NCBI GenBank assembly: GCA_964404455.1 | Contig: CAYOJY010000034.1 | Span: 1-9,651 of the forward strand | DNA length: 9,651 nt | Direction of reading: 5' to 3' | Source of the DNA: CAKOSP01 sp964404455 | Lineage (GTDB): Bacteria > Bacillota_I > Bacilli_A > RF39 > UBA660 | In this document: positions 1-6,082 of the stretch, piece after piece | Layout: every line of letters begins with the position of its first letter | Position numbering within the stretch: the stretch's first letter is position 1 | The notes under the pieces: model-generated | The model's database searches: none | What the model was told of the DNA's origin: nothing | What the model saw: the letters and a program-made list of their open reading frames with translations, nothing else | Program-made: the position numbers and the translations under genes

Positions 1-491
1 TTATTATACACTGTCCACATTTTTTCTGTCCAATTTAGTGTAACCCATCCAATATAACAAGAAACATTTATAAAGTATGTAATAAAAAAGATTCAAAAGA
101 AGTAATAAATGATTTCAAAAAAATAAATAAATCCTCAAACTTAGAAGAAGCGAAAATAAATTACGAATTATTTTTAGAGACTCATAAAAATAAGCCCGCA
201 GTAATAAAAAAAGTAATAAATAATATAGATCATGTATTTAAATTATTTAGTGAAACAGAAGAGATAAGACGATTAATATATACAACAAATGCAATAGAAT
301 CAGTAAACTCTTGTCTGAGGAAAGTAACGAATGGAAAAGGAATGTTTATGAATAAAGAAAGCTTATTGCGAGTGTTATATTTAAGGATACAAGATTTAGA
401 AAAGAAATGGTCAAAAGGCACGAAAGGCTGGGAGAAGATACAACATGATTTATTAAACCAATACGGTAATCGAATCAAGAAGTATTTATAA
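1..491 (+). pseudogene. IS256/Mutator-family transposase, C-terminal remnant, frameshifted, cut by the left window edge
   Basis: Codons running from about 39 to the TAA at 489-491 encode the typical end of IS256-type transposases: EEIRRLIYTTNAIESVN, then LRKVTNGKG, then a conserved tryptophan in the KKWSKG region and GWEKIQHDLL. In this family the glutamate of the NAIES motif is taken to be the last residue of the catalytic DDE triad. Upstream, a second frame (28-54) reads VQFSVTHPI and stops at TAA 55-57. Family members read a VQxCVxHxIRN-like stretch, and RN resumes in the first frame at 60-65. The two halves are therefore out of register by about five extra bases near 52-59, and the usual cysteine of the CxxH pair is serine. 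There is no start codon with a ribosome binding site. The element is dead as a source of transposase. I could not identify terminal inverted repeats, and whether the N-terminal part exists left of the window is unknown. Confidence 0.85.
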
Positions 492-664
492 TAATTGATA
501 AAAAATTTTACTAAATAAAAAAAATATGATAAACTAAAGTCAGTTAAGTATAAAAATTAAGATTATAAAAAAATAAGTCATAAAAGACACAGTTAAAAAT
601 AAACGGTCAAGATTTGGTGAAAAATTCGTCAATCTTTTTATATGTAATGGGATAGTCTATAAAG
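492..664. other. AT-rich stretch without a gene, between IS remnant and yigZ
   Basis: No credible coding sequence or RNA gene is visible on either strand. The left part (about 492-600) is probably the 3' non-coding end of the decayed insertion sequence. The GACACAGTT at 587-595 could lie near a former terminal repeat, but there is no partner in the window to test it. The right part (about 608-664) on the minus strand may be a leftover of the lost yigZ C-terminal domain (see separate entry). Confidence 0.5.
608..664 (-). pseudogene. Possible out-of-frame remnant of the YigZ C-terminal domain
   Basis: Directly beyond the yigZ stop, another minus-strand frame reads SFIDYPITYKKIDEFFTKS and then stops. 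Full-length YigZ proteins have a second domain (DUF1949) that begins with a short beta strand ending in a DY or EY pair, followed by a helix, which this peptide resembles. Removing one A from the run of five A at 672-676 would join it directly to the end of the YigZ reading frame. The linker would still be about ten residues shorter than in E. coli or Bacillus homologs, so more than one mutation would be needed. This is a resemblance in a short peptide, not an alignment. Confidence 0.3.
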
Positions 665-1015
665 CTATATTTTTATAACATTCGCGGCTGATTTAGAATA
701 GGTTCTTGTTAATGGTCCCGCGCCTAATAATATTCCGCCAAAGTATCTTACTACGACAATTAAATTTTTATTTAAATTGTTTTTTTCAATCACGTTTAAA
801 ATCGGCATCCCTGCTGTATTTTTAGGTTCACCATCATCAAATTTTTTTATTTCTTCGTTTAATCTGTAGGCATAAACAATATGACGGGCTTTTTTATGCT
901 CTTTTTTTAATTCAGTTATTATTAATAAAACATCTTCATAGGAAGTTATTTCATAATAATAAGCTATAAATTTCGATTTTTTATTTTCTATTGTATTAAT
1001 ATTTATTAATTTCAT
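665..1015 (-). CDS. yigZ: YigZ/IMPACT family protein (UPF0029), N-terminal domain only
   Basis: The 116-residue product matches the IMPACT N-terminal domain almost end to end. It has SKFIA at 14-18, KARHIVYAYRL at 42-52, the hallmark DDGEPKNTAGMPIL at 60-73, and VVVRYFGGILLGAGPLTRTYS near 87-107. The eukaryotic relative IMPACT/Yih1 regulates the kinase Gcn2; the bacterial role of YigZ/YvyE is not settled, though translation or RNA-related functions are proposed. Usual bacterial members are about 200 residues and carry a second ferredoxin-like domain. Here a TAG at 665-667 ends the protein right after the first domain, close to a decayed insertion sequence. The ATG at 1013-1015 is preceded only by GAGTT, too close to be a good ribosome binding site, and by a TATAAT at 1035-1030, so the leader would be very short. 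It is divergent from uvrC. I am sure of the family, less sure that the protein is functional. Confidence 0.88.
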   Translation of the reverse strand: MKLININTIENKKSKFIAYYYEITSYEDVLLIITELKKEHKKARHIVYAYRLNEEIKKFDDGEPKNTAGMPILNVIEKNNLNKNLIVVVRYFGGILLGAGPLTRTYSKSAANVIKI

Positions 1016-1029
1016 AACTCATCATTATT

Positions 1030-1035
1030 ATTATA
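1030..1035 (-). promoter_or_regulatory. Candidate -10 box for yigZ
   Basis: On the minus strand TATAAT lies 14 nt upstream of the yigZ ATG, which predicts a leader of roughly 8 nt. No good -35 hexamer is seen, and the whole 57-bp intergenic region is so AT-rich that chance matches are likely. Confidence 0.35.
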
Positions 1036-1059
1036 TAATATTTTTACTATAAAATGTAG

Positions 1060-1065
1060 TATAAT
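1060..1065 (+). promoter_or_regulatory. Candidate -10 box for uvrC, predicting a leaderless or nearly leaderless mRNA
   Basis: A perfect TATAAT ends 7 nt before the uvrC ATG at 1073, so transcription would begin at or within a base or two of the start codon. No Shine-Dalgarno sequence exists upstream of this ATG or of the ATG at 1079. An alternative -10 (TATAAA at 1048-1053) would give a leader of about 13 nt, still without a ribosome binding site. The -35 region is weak. Confidence 0.45.
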
Positions 1066-1072
1066 ATATTCG

Positions 1073-2845
1073 ATGGATATGAAAGAAAAACTTAAATTAA
1101 TTCCTAATTTACCTGGTTCGTATCAAATGGTTGATAAAAATGGAGTAATTATTTATATCGGTAAGGCTAAAGATTTAAAAAAACGGGTTAATAGTTATTT
1201 TAAAGGAAACGCAACAGGTAAAACATTAATGATGGTAAATGAAGTTGTAGATTTTACTTATATTACTACCTCTAGTGAATTAGAGGCTTTTATTCTGGAA
1301 CTTAATTTAATTAAAAAATATAATCCTAAATATAATATTTTATTAAAAGATGATAAAAGTTATCCTTATATCGAATATACTAATAAACCTTTTCCTAAAT
1401 TAAAAGTGGTTAGGTATTTAAATATCCGAAAAAAAGATAAAAAACAAATCTTTGGGCCATATCCCAATACTTATGCCGCTAGGAGGATTGTTAATTTATT
1501 AAATAGATTATATCCTTTAAAAAAATGTGATAGAATGCCTAAGGAAGTTTGTTTATATTATCATATTGATGAGTGTTTAGGTTATTGTAGTAAAAAAATT
1601 GATTTAAAAAAATTAGAAATGATGGAAAATGAAATTTTATCTTTTTTAAGAGGTAATGATAAAATTATTAAAGATAAAATAATAGAAAAAATAAAATTAC
1701 ACAGTGATTCCTTAAATTTTGAAGTTGCCAATGATTTAAAAAGCGAATTAAAATATATAGAAATAATCTTGAATAAACAGCAGGTTGAATTACAGGATTT
1801 GATTAATCGCGATGTAATTGGTTATTATGAAGAACATGGGGTTATTGGAATTCAAACATTATTTATTCGTAACGGGAAAATTGTGGGAAGTAATTTTAAT
1901 GTTTTATATGTTATTGGGGATAAAATTGATGAAATATCATCTTATATTTTAAAATTTTATGATAATCATGAGATACCTTCAGAAATAATGGTTCAAGAAG
2001 ATATTAATAATGATATATTAAGCGAATTATTAAACACAAAAATTATTATTCCGAAAAAAGGGGATAAGAAGAAGATAATGTCCATGGCTATTAATAACGC
2101 CCGGATAGGAATAGAAAATGAAATTGAAATATTAATTAGAAAAGAAGAAAAAACATTAGGGGCTAATTCCCGTTTAGAAAAAATACTGAATTTATCTATT
2201 CATCGAATTGAAGCATTTGATAATTCTAATTTATTTGGGAGTTATTCGGTAAGTGGGATGGTTGTATATATTAATGGTAAACCGGCCAAAAAAGAATATC
2301 GTAAATATAAAATAAGTTTAGAAAAAAATGATGATTACAACACGATGAAGGAAGTTATTTATCGAAGATATTACCGCGTATTAGTCGATAAATTAGTTAT
2401 ACCTGATTTAATAATCGTTGATGGTGGGGTTAATCAAATAAATGCCGCTAAAGATGTTTTAAATAGTCTTAATTTAAATATCAGGGTAATAGGACTTAAA
2501 AAAGATGATAAACATACAACAAAAGCTTTGATTGATGGATTTAATTATCAGGAAATAGATTTAAAAAATGAACAGAATGTATTTTTATATTTAACAAAAA
2601 TTCAAGAAGAAGTTCATCGTTTTACAATTAATTATCATAAGGCTATTCGAAGTAAAGGTTCCATTAGCAGTATTTTAGAAAATGTTGAGGGAATTGGTTC
2701 TGTTCGGAAAAAAGAATTAATTAAAAAATATGGAAGTGTTAAGAAAATGAGTGAAGCTTCTATTATGGAGCTGGAACTTATTCTACCAAAACAAGTAGCA
2801 AATAAGTTACATATTTTTTTAAAGGCCTGGTTTAATGAAAACTAA
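1073..2845 (+). CDS. uvrC: UvrC, excinuclease ABC subunit C
   Basis: This is the nuclease of nucleotide excision repair, which cuts on both sides of a lesion marked by UvrA/UvrB. All domains are present in the 590 residues. The GIY-YIG nuclease for the 3' cut spans about 12-90, with Y17, YIG at 28-30, KAKDLKKR at 31-38 and the catalytic-type glutamate E76. A four-cysteine cluster (C152, C160, C168, C172) matches the position of the 4Fe-4S cluster reported for UvrC. A UVR motif that binds UvrB lies at about 196-236. The RNase H-like nuclease for the 5' cut has D383 (AFDNSN), D450 (IIVDGGVNQ) and H515. A helix-hairpin-helix pair ends the protein (about 531-584, with EGIGSVRKKELIKKYGS). Length is normal. 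The ATG at 1073 is favoured because the LKLIPNLPGSYQM segment that follows fits the family N-terminus, although no ribosome binding site precedes it. uvrA and uvrB are not in the window. Confidence 0.98.
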   Translation: MDMKEKLKLIPNLPGSYQMVDKNGVIIYIGKAKDLKKRVNSYFKGNATGKTLMMVNEVVDFTYITTSSELEAFILELNLIKKYNPKYNILLKDDKSYPYIEYTNKPFPKLKVVRYLNIRKKDKKQIFGPYPNTYAARRIVNLLNRLYPLKKCDRMPKEVCLYYHIDECLGYCSKKIDLKKLEMMENEILSFLRGNDKIIKDKIIEKIKLHSDSLNFEVANDLKSELKYIEIILNKQQVELQDLINRDVIGYYEEHGVIGIQTLFIRNGKIVGSNFNVLYVIGDKIDEISSYILKFYDNHEIPSEIMVQEDINNDILSELLNTKIIIPKKGDKKKIMSMAINNARIGIENEIEILIRKEEKTLGANSRLEKILNLSIHRIEAFDNSNLFGSYSVSGMVVYINGKPAKKEYRKYKISLEKNDDYNTMKEVIYRRYYRVLVDKLVIPDLIIVDGGVNQINAAKDVLNSLNLNIRVIGLKKDDKHTTKALIDGFNYQEIDLKNEQNVFLYLTKIQEEVHRFTINYHKAIRSKGSISSILENVEGIGSVRKKELIKKYGSVKKMSEASIMELELILPKQVANKLHIFLKAWFNEN

Positions 2846-2849
2846 GTCT

Positions 2850-2888
2850 TTGCTCTTGAGGATTATTAATGTATAATTAATTAAGGAG
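2850..2888 (+). promoter_or_regulatory. Promoter and ribosome binding site of the rnfC-like operon
   Basis: A perfect TATAAT at 2872-2877 follows a weak -35 (TTGCTC at 2850-2855) with 16 nt spacing. The predicted transcription start, about 2884, falls inside the strong AAGGAG at 2883-2888, which is 8 nt from the ATG at 2897. The leader would thus be about 13 nt with the ribosome site at its very 5' end. No terminator separates it from uvrC, so read-through from uvrC is also possible. Confidence 0.45.
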
Positions 2889-2896
2889 TAGTAGAT

Positions 2897-4033
2897 ATGA
2901 GGAAGTTATTTAAATTAAATACGGATAATGAGATGATTTTAGATAATGAATTAAAAAGTTATTTAGATCCTGAATTTATTTATTTACCAATTGATGAAAC
3001 TTTAAAATTGAAAGAAAATGAAAAAATTTTGAAAAATCAAATAATTTTAAATAATTTCAATTATATTATATCAACTAGTATTTCTGGTTTGTCTAAAAGA
3101 ATAACTGATATTAATATAAATAATCAAAATTTTAAGGCGATTTTAATTCAAAATGATTTTAAAGAAAAAAACATCATTAGAAAAACTGTTTTTAAAAATA
3201 ATTTATTTGACTTATTAGCGCTAATAAAATTTGATGTTTTATATAATAAATTAAAACGTCAGCAAATTGAAAATATTATTATAAATGGAATTGAAGATGA
3301 ACCATATACTTATTCCGAAAATTTTATTTTAAAAATGAATATTGATATTATTTTAACAACTCTTGAAACCCTTAATGGTTATTATAATAATAAAAATAAT
3401 TTAATTGTTTTAAATAATAAAGAAAATGAAAATATAAATAACTATTTAGAAAATATTGGAACTTATCCTGAGTTAAATATAGTAGTTTTAGATGATTTGT
3501 ATTTGATTGGTAAAGATGTGTTTTTATTAGAAAAACTTAATTTGCAAAAAGAAGATACTATAATTCTAAAACCTAGTGAAATTTTAGAAATATCTAATTA
3601 TTTAAAGTGGGGAATTAATAAAAGTGAAAAATATATTACTTTAATTGATATGATTAATAAAAGGATAATGGTTATTAATACTAAAAAATGGATTTTAATA
3701 AAAGATTTATTAATTAAATTTGATATGTATTCAGCTGATTTATCTTATATTAAAAATGGATTAATGACAGGCATTAATATTAATCCCGAAAAAGAAATAA
3801 TTGATGATTCATTTAATTCAATTACTATTTTAAAACATACAGATTGTTTAGAAAGTGATTGTTTAAATTGTGGTAAATGTTACTTTGTATGTCCGATTAA
3901 AATTAATCCCCGTAAGTCAAAAGATCTTAATATTCCTAATAATAATTGTTTTGATTGTGGTTTATGCTCATATTATTGTCCTGCAAATATTAATTTAAGA
4001 AAATATTTAAAAGGAGATGATAATAATGAATAA
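2897..4033 (+). CDS. Divergent RnfC-like 4Fe-4S protein (Rnf electron-transport complex subunit C family)
   Basis: RnfC is the peripheral subunit of the Rnf complex that exchanges electrons between NADH and ferredoxin at the membrane. The 378-residue product has the RnfC order. A barrel-sandwich segment comes first (FIYLPIDETL 27-36, TSISGLSKRI 60-69, AILIQND 81-87). Then come the IINGIEDEPY motif (128-137), an SLBB-like stretch (about 226-270, PSEILEISNYLKWGINKSEKY followed by the strand-rich ITLIDMINKRIMVINTKKW), and NGLMTGI (287-293, equal to the usual GGPMMG). Last are two 4Fe-4S motifs, C322-C325-C328-C332-P and C351-C354-C357-C361-P. Two features are odd. The glycine-rich GxGGAGFPT loop that normally precedes the ING motif, and that binds flavin/NADH in related proteins, is absent (region 95-122 has no glycine). 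The usual ECEPY is EDEPY. It is also shorter than typical RnfC (about 440). It overlaps the next gene, an RnfD-like protein, by 8 nt, which supports the family call. Confidence 0.85.
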   Translation: MRKLFKLNTDNEMILDNELKSYLDPEFIYLPIDETLKLKENEKILKNQIILNNFNYIISTSISGLSKRITDININNQNFKAILIQNDFKEKNIIRKTVFKNNLFDLLALIKFDVLYNKLKRQQIENIIINGIEDEPYTYSENFILKMNIDIILTTLETLNGYYNNKNNLIVLNNKENENINNYLENIGTYPELNIVVLDDLYLIGKDVFLLEKLNLQKEDTIILKPSEILEISNYLKWGINKSEKYITLIDMINKRIMVINTKKWILIKDLLIKFDMYSADLSYIKNGLMTGININPEKEIIDDSFNSITILKHTDCLESDCLNCGKCYFVCPIKINPRKSKDLNIPNNNCFDCGLCSYYCPANINLRKYLKGDDNNE

Positions 4034-4904
4034 AGTATATCATCGACTAAATAAAAAAAATAATTTTATTAAATTATATTTAATTAGTTTAATTCCGGTT
4101 GTAGGATATTCTTTATATAAAAATGGATTTTTACTATATCAAAGAGGTTTAATTGATTTTTTTATAATTTTCAAACCCTTAATTTATATAATTATACCAA
4201 TAATTATATGTTTAATAATTGATTATTTTAAATATAAAAAAATTAACTTAAAACTTGATCATTTCAGATGGATATTTGTGAGTTTATTTATTCCCATTAA
4301 TACGAATATACTAATTTACTCATTGTTATTATTAATTTTTATATTAGTCGAAAAAAAATTTATTTCAAAAATAAATTTAAATTTTAGTTTATTATTTAAA
4401 ATTATTTTAATTTTAATCCTAATTCTTTTAAAAGAATATAATTATTTAAATTTAATGGAACAAAATTTTGATTATGCTTACAATGTTTTAGATTTTATTT
4501 TTGGGCACACGAGTGGGGGAATAGCTAGTAGTAGTTTAATATTTTCTTTAATAACTTATATTATATTATCTTTTAATATATATTATAAAAAAAGTATTCC
4601 CATAGTTAGTATTTTAACATATTCTTTTTTGATTTTAATTTTATATTTTTCTAATTTAAGTCACTTACTTTTTGGAAATATTGCCGGAATATTTCTAGCC
4701 TATGTTTTATTTGCAACTGATTTTAAATATTCACCTTATAATTATAAAGGGCAGATAATTTATGCCTTTTTCCTAGGTATTTTAACCGTTATCTTTAACT
4801 TAATATTTAACATTTATGAGGGAGTTTTTATAGCATTAATTATAATGCATTTTATAGCGTTCCATATTGATAAATTTTTAAGTCGACAAAAAGCGACAAA
4901 ATAA
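4026..4904 (+). CDS. RnfD/NqrB-family integral membrane protein, divergent
   Basis: The start is set at ATG 4026: AAGGAG at 4011-4016 lies 9 nt upstream, whereas the ATG at 4017 directly abuts that site. The 292-residue product is almost all membrane segments. Family landmarks in its C-terminal half are FGHTSGGIASSSL (159-171, compare FLGxxPGSIGETSAL in RnfD), SIP at about 190-192 (compare the RIP of RnfD), ATDFKYSP (230-237, compare ATDPVTSP), and EGVFIALIIMHFIAFHID (265-282, compare the EGVMFAILLMN-PLID end). RnfD carries an FMN bound covalently to the threonine of an SGAT motif. That motif is normally just before the FLG block, but here the sequence is LMEQNFDYAYNVLD and no SGAT is present anywhere. 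With the RnfC-like partner it probably forms a membrane electron-transfer unit whose partners and electron acceptor I cannot tell. rnfA, B, E and G are not in this window. Confidence 0.83.
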   Translation: MNKVYHRLNKKNNFIKLYLISLIPVVGYSLYKNGFLLYQRGLIDFFIIFKPLIYIIIPIIICLIIDYFKYKKINLKLDHFRWIFVSLFIPINTNILIYSLLLLIFILVEKKFISKINLNFSLLFKIILILILILLKEYNYLNLMEQNFDYAYNVLDFIFGHTSGGIASSSLIFSLITYIILSFNIYYKKSIPIVSILTYSFLILILYFSNLSHLLFGNIAGIFLAYVLFATDFKYSPYNYKGQIIYAFFLGILTVIFNLIFNIYEGVFIALIIMHFIAFHIDKFLSRQKATK

Positions 4905-4908
4905 AGTC

Positions 4909-4937
4909 TTTACAAATAAAAAAATATTAGTTTTAAT
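4909..4937 (+). promoter_or_regulatory. Promoter of the thioester-like surface protein gene
   Basis: TTTACA at 4909-4914 (5 of 6 to the -35 consensus) and TTTAAT at 4932-4937 (5 of 6 to the -10 consensus) are separated by exactly 17 nt. This is the best-formed promoter pair in the window. The predicted start at about 4944 would put the hairpin at 4947-4985 at the very 5' end of the transcript. Confidence 0.5.
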
Positions 4938-4946
4938 ATAAATAGC

Positions 4947-4985
4947 CCTTACAAAATTTAGGTAACTAAATACTTTTTTGTAAGG
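4947..4985 (+). promoter_or_regulatory. 5' hairpin that pairs the ribosome binding site
   Basis: CCTTACAAAA (4947-4956) is perfectly complementary to TTTTGTAAGG (4976-4985), a 10-bp stem. Inside it, TTTAG (4957-4961) pairs with CTAAA (4966-4970) around a GTAA loop, which is a GNRA-type tetraloop, leaving only TACTT (4971-4975) unpaired on the 3' side. The right arm contains AAGG, the core of the only Shine-Dalgarno sequence (AAGGAG 4982-4987), which lies 4 nt before the ATG at 4992. Folded, the RNA would block ribosome entry; opened by heat, a protein, an RNA or a passing ribosome, it would allow translation. No U-run follows, so it is not a simple terminator for the gene upstream. Confidence 0.65.
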
Positions 4986-4991
4986 AGAAAT

Positions 4992-5888
4992 ATGAAAAAA
5001 ACAATTTTAGTAATTATTTTATTTTTTATATTTACTAATGTTAAAGCAGATATAATTCAGTATCAACCTGCGACTTTTTATTATACAGCTGATGAAAATG
5101 GTGATAAGACGATTTATCAATTAGAAAACTTTTATAAAGATATGGATACATTTTTATATAAATTAGAATACTACCCTAATGATAACTGGAGTTTTTATCC
5201 GACAAATGATCCGGCCAGGTTTATAAATTTGAACACTGGGGTAAGAGAACTTATTCCCGAAGATAAATTAAAAATGATTGAAAAAGCTGTATTTTGGGGG
5301 CGGTATATCCAAAAAGAAGGTTTTCCTTATTGGTGTTATGCAACTCAAATAAAAATATGGCAAATTTTATACCCACAGGTTAATATTTATTTATCAACTA
5401 AAGATGGTATAAAATTAAATTATTTAGATGAATACTTAAGTCAATTAGATATGTTATTAAACAATAAATGGGATATTATGGAAAATTTAATATTACCTTT
5501 AAATAAAGAAAAATCAATTAAAATTAATTTAGATGATTTTGAAATTATTGCTTCTAAAGGTTTAGAATGCACTTATAAAGATCAAACTTTAACTTTAGTG
5601 GCTTTAGAAAATAATGTACGCATTAATTTAATAAAAAATTATAATCCTAATATTAAGCCGATTATTTATAAGAATAATTTTGATCAATTTTTTATAGAGG
5701 AATCAAATAATATTGAATTTAATCAAATATATTTGCTTAGAACTGTTGATGAAGAATTAGATAAAGAAGTAATTGAAAATCCTAAAACTGGGGGAAATAT
5801 ATATAAGTTAATATTTATTTTATGTCCGCTTTTAACATTTTTATTTATTCCTGTTTTTATCGCAATTTTAATAAAAAATAAGAAATAA
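4992..5888 (+). CDS. Secreted surface-anchored protein resembling thioester (TQxA-type) domain adhesins
   Basis: A signal peptide (1-19, positive MKK, hydrophobic core, likely cut after VKA) is followed by a region resembling thioester adhesin domains of Gram-positive bacteria. It has ARFINLNTG (75-83), a helix and FWGRYIQKEG (101-110), then YATQIKIW (116-123), matching the ATQxAIW motif whose glutamine forms the thioester. The next part, ILYPQVNIYL and the helical stretch 144-160, also fits that pattern. The cysteine expected in the early YCxxPG motif is missing (ARFIN instead). A cysteine at 115, four before the glutamine Q119, is the only nearby candidate. The second half (about 170-255) looks beta-rich. 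The end is NPKTG (263-267), a hydrophobic helix (271-294) and KNKK, the layout of a sortase signal, though it may simply be a membrane anchor. It has its own promoter, a masked ribosome site and a terminator, so it is probably a monocistronic, controlled unit. Function in adhesion is inferred. Confidence 0.6.
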   Translation: MKKTILVIILFFIFTNVKADIIQYQPATFYYTADENGDKTIYQLENFYKDMDTFLYKLEYYPNDNWSFYPTNDPARFINLNTGVRELIPEDKLKMIEKAVFWGRYIQKEGFPYWCYATQIKIWQILYPQVNIYLSTKDGIKLNYLDEYLSQLDMLLNNKWDIMENLILPLNKEKSIKINLDDFEIIASKGLECTYKDQTLTLVALENNVRINLIKNYNPNIKPIIYKNNFDQFFIEESNNIEFNQIYLLRTVDEELDKEVIENPKTGGNIYKLIFILCPLLTFLFIPVFIAILIKNKK

Positions 5889-5913
5889 AAACTATTTTAA
5901 TGGTTAGATTGTT

Positions 5914-5956
5914 AGCAAAGTCATTTTTGTAAAAGCAAATATGGCTTTGCTTTTTT
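5914..5956 (+). terminator. Rho-independent terminator after the surface protein gene
   Basis: AGCAAAGTCAT (5914-5924) pairs with ATGGCTTTGCT (5941-5951) in an 11-bp stem with one G-U pair, followed by a run of six T (5951-5956). A second, mutually exclusive hairpin can form with the same 3' arm: AAAAGCAAA (5931-5939) with TTTGCTTTT (5946-5954), loop TATGGC. Either would end transcription of the unit that starts near 4944. Confidence 0.85.
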
Positions 5957-6050
5957 AAAAAAGAAAAATTTTAGATATATTTTTAATATTTATCAATATT
6001 TTTTAACTTTTAACGTATATAATTTTTTACTAGATTATTTTAATTAAATA

Positions 6051-6077
6051 TGCTATTATAATTATGAGAATAAGGAG
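6051..6077 (+). promoter_or_regulatory. Promoter and ribosome binding site of the glycosyltransferase operon
   Basis: TG-C-TATTAT (6051-6059) forms an extended -10 element, and a perfect TATAAT overlaps it at 6057-6062. AAGGAG at 6072-6077 lies 5 nt before the ATG at 6083. The predicted leader is only about 14 nt. Another TATAAT at 6018-6023 is a weaker alternative. A promoter is expected here because a strong terminator precedes it. Confidence 0.5.
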
Positions 6078-6082
6078 TTTAA

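Noticed and set aside
1..30. The near-repeat ACTGTCCACA (10-19) and TTCTGTCCAA (24-33) as an insertion-sequence end
   Set aside because: It is a single imperfect direct repeat at the window edge with no inverted partner, and the transposase frame appears to run through it.
230..478. 82-residue open frame on the minus strand
   Set aside because: It lies entirely antisense to the recognisable IS256 transposase remnant, has no ribosome binding site, and its protein resembles nothing; it is a shadow.
609..639. Hairpin AAGATT/AATCTT followed by five T as a terminator for the IS remnant
   Set aside because: Only six AT-rich pairs with a 16-nt loop; such structures arise by chance in this base composition, and the region is better explained as possible yigZ remnant.
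4017..4028. ATG at 4017 as the RnfD-like start
   Set aside because: It touches the AAGGAG site with no spacing; ATG 4026 has a spacing of 9 nt.
4026..4904. RnfD-like protein read as an unrelated permease or CPBP/VanZ protein
   Set aside because: The GHTSGG, ATD-SP and EGV-HID blocks follow the RnfD order, and the upstream partner is RnfC-like.
4947..4985. Hairpin as terminator of the RnfC/RnfD operon or as a miniature transposable element
   Set aside because: There is no U-run after it and no target duplication or second copy; its right arm coincides with the next gene's ribosome site.
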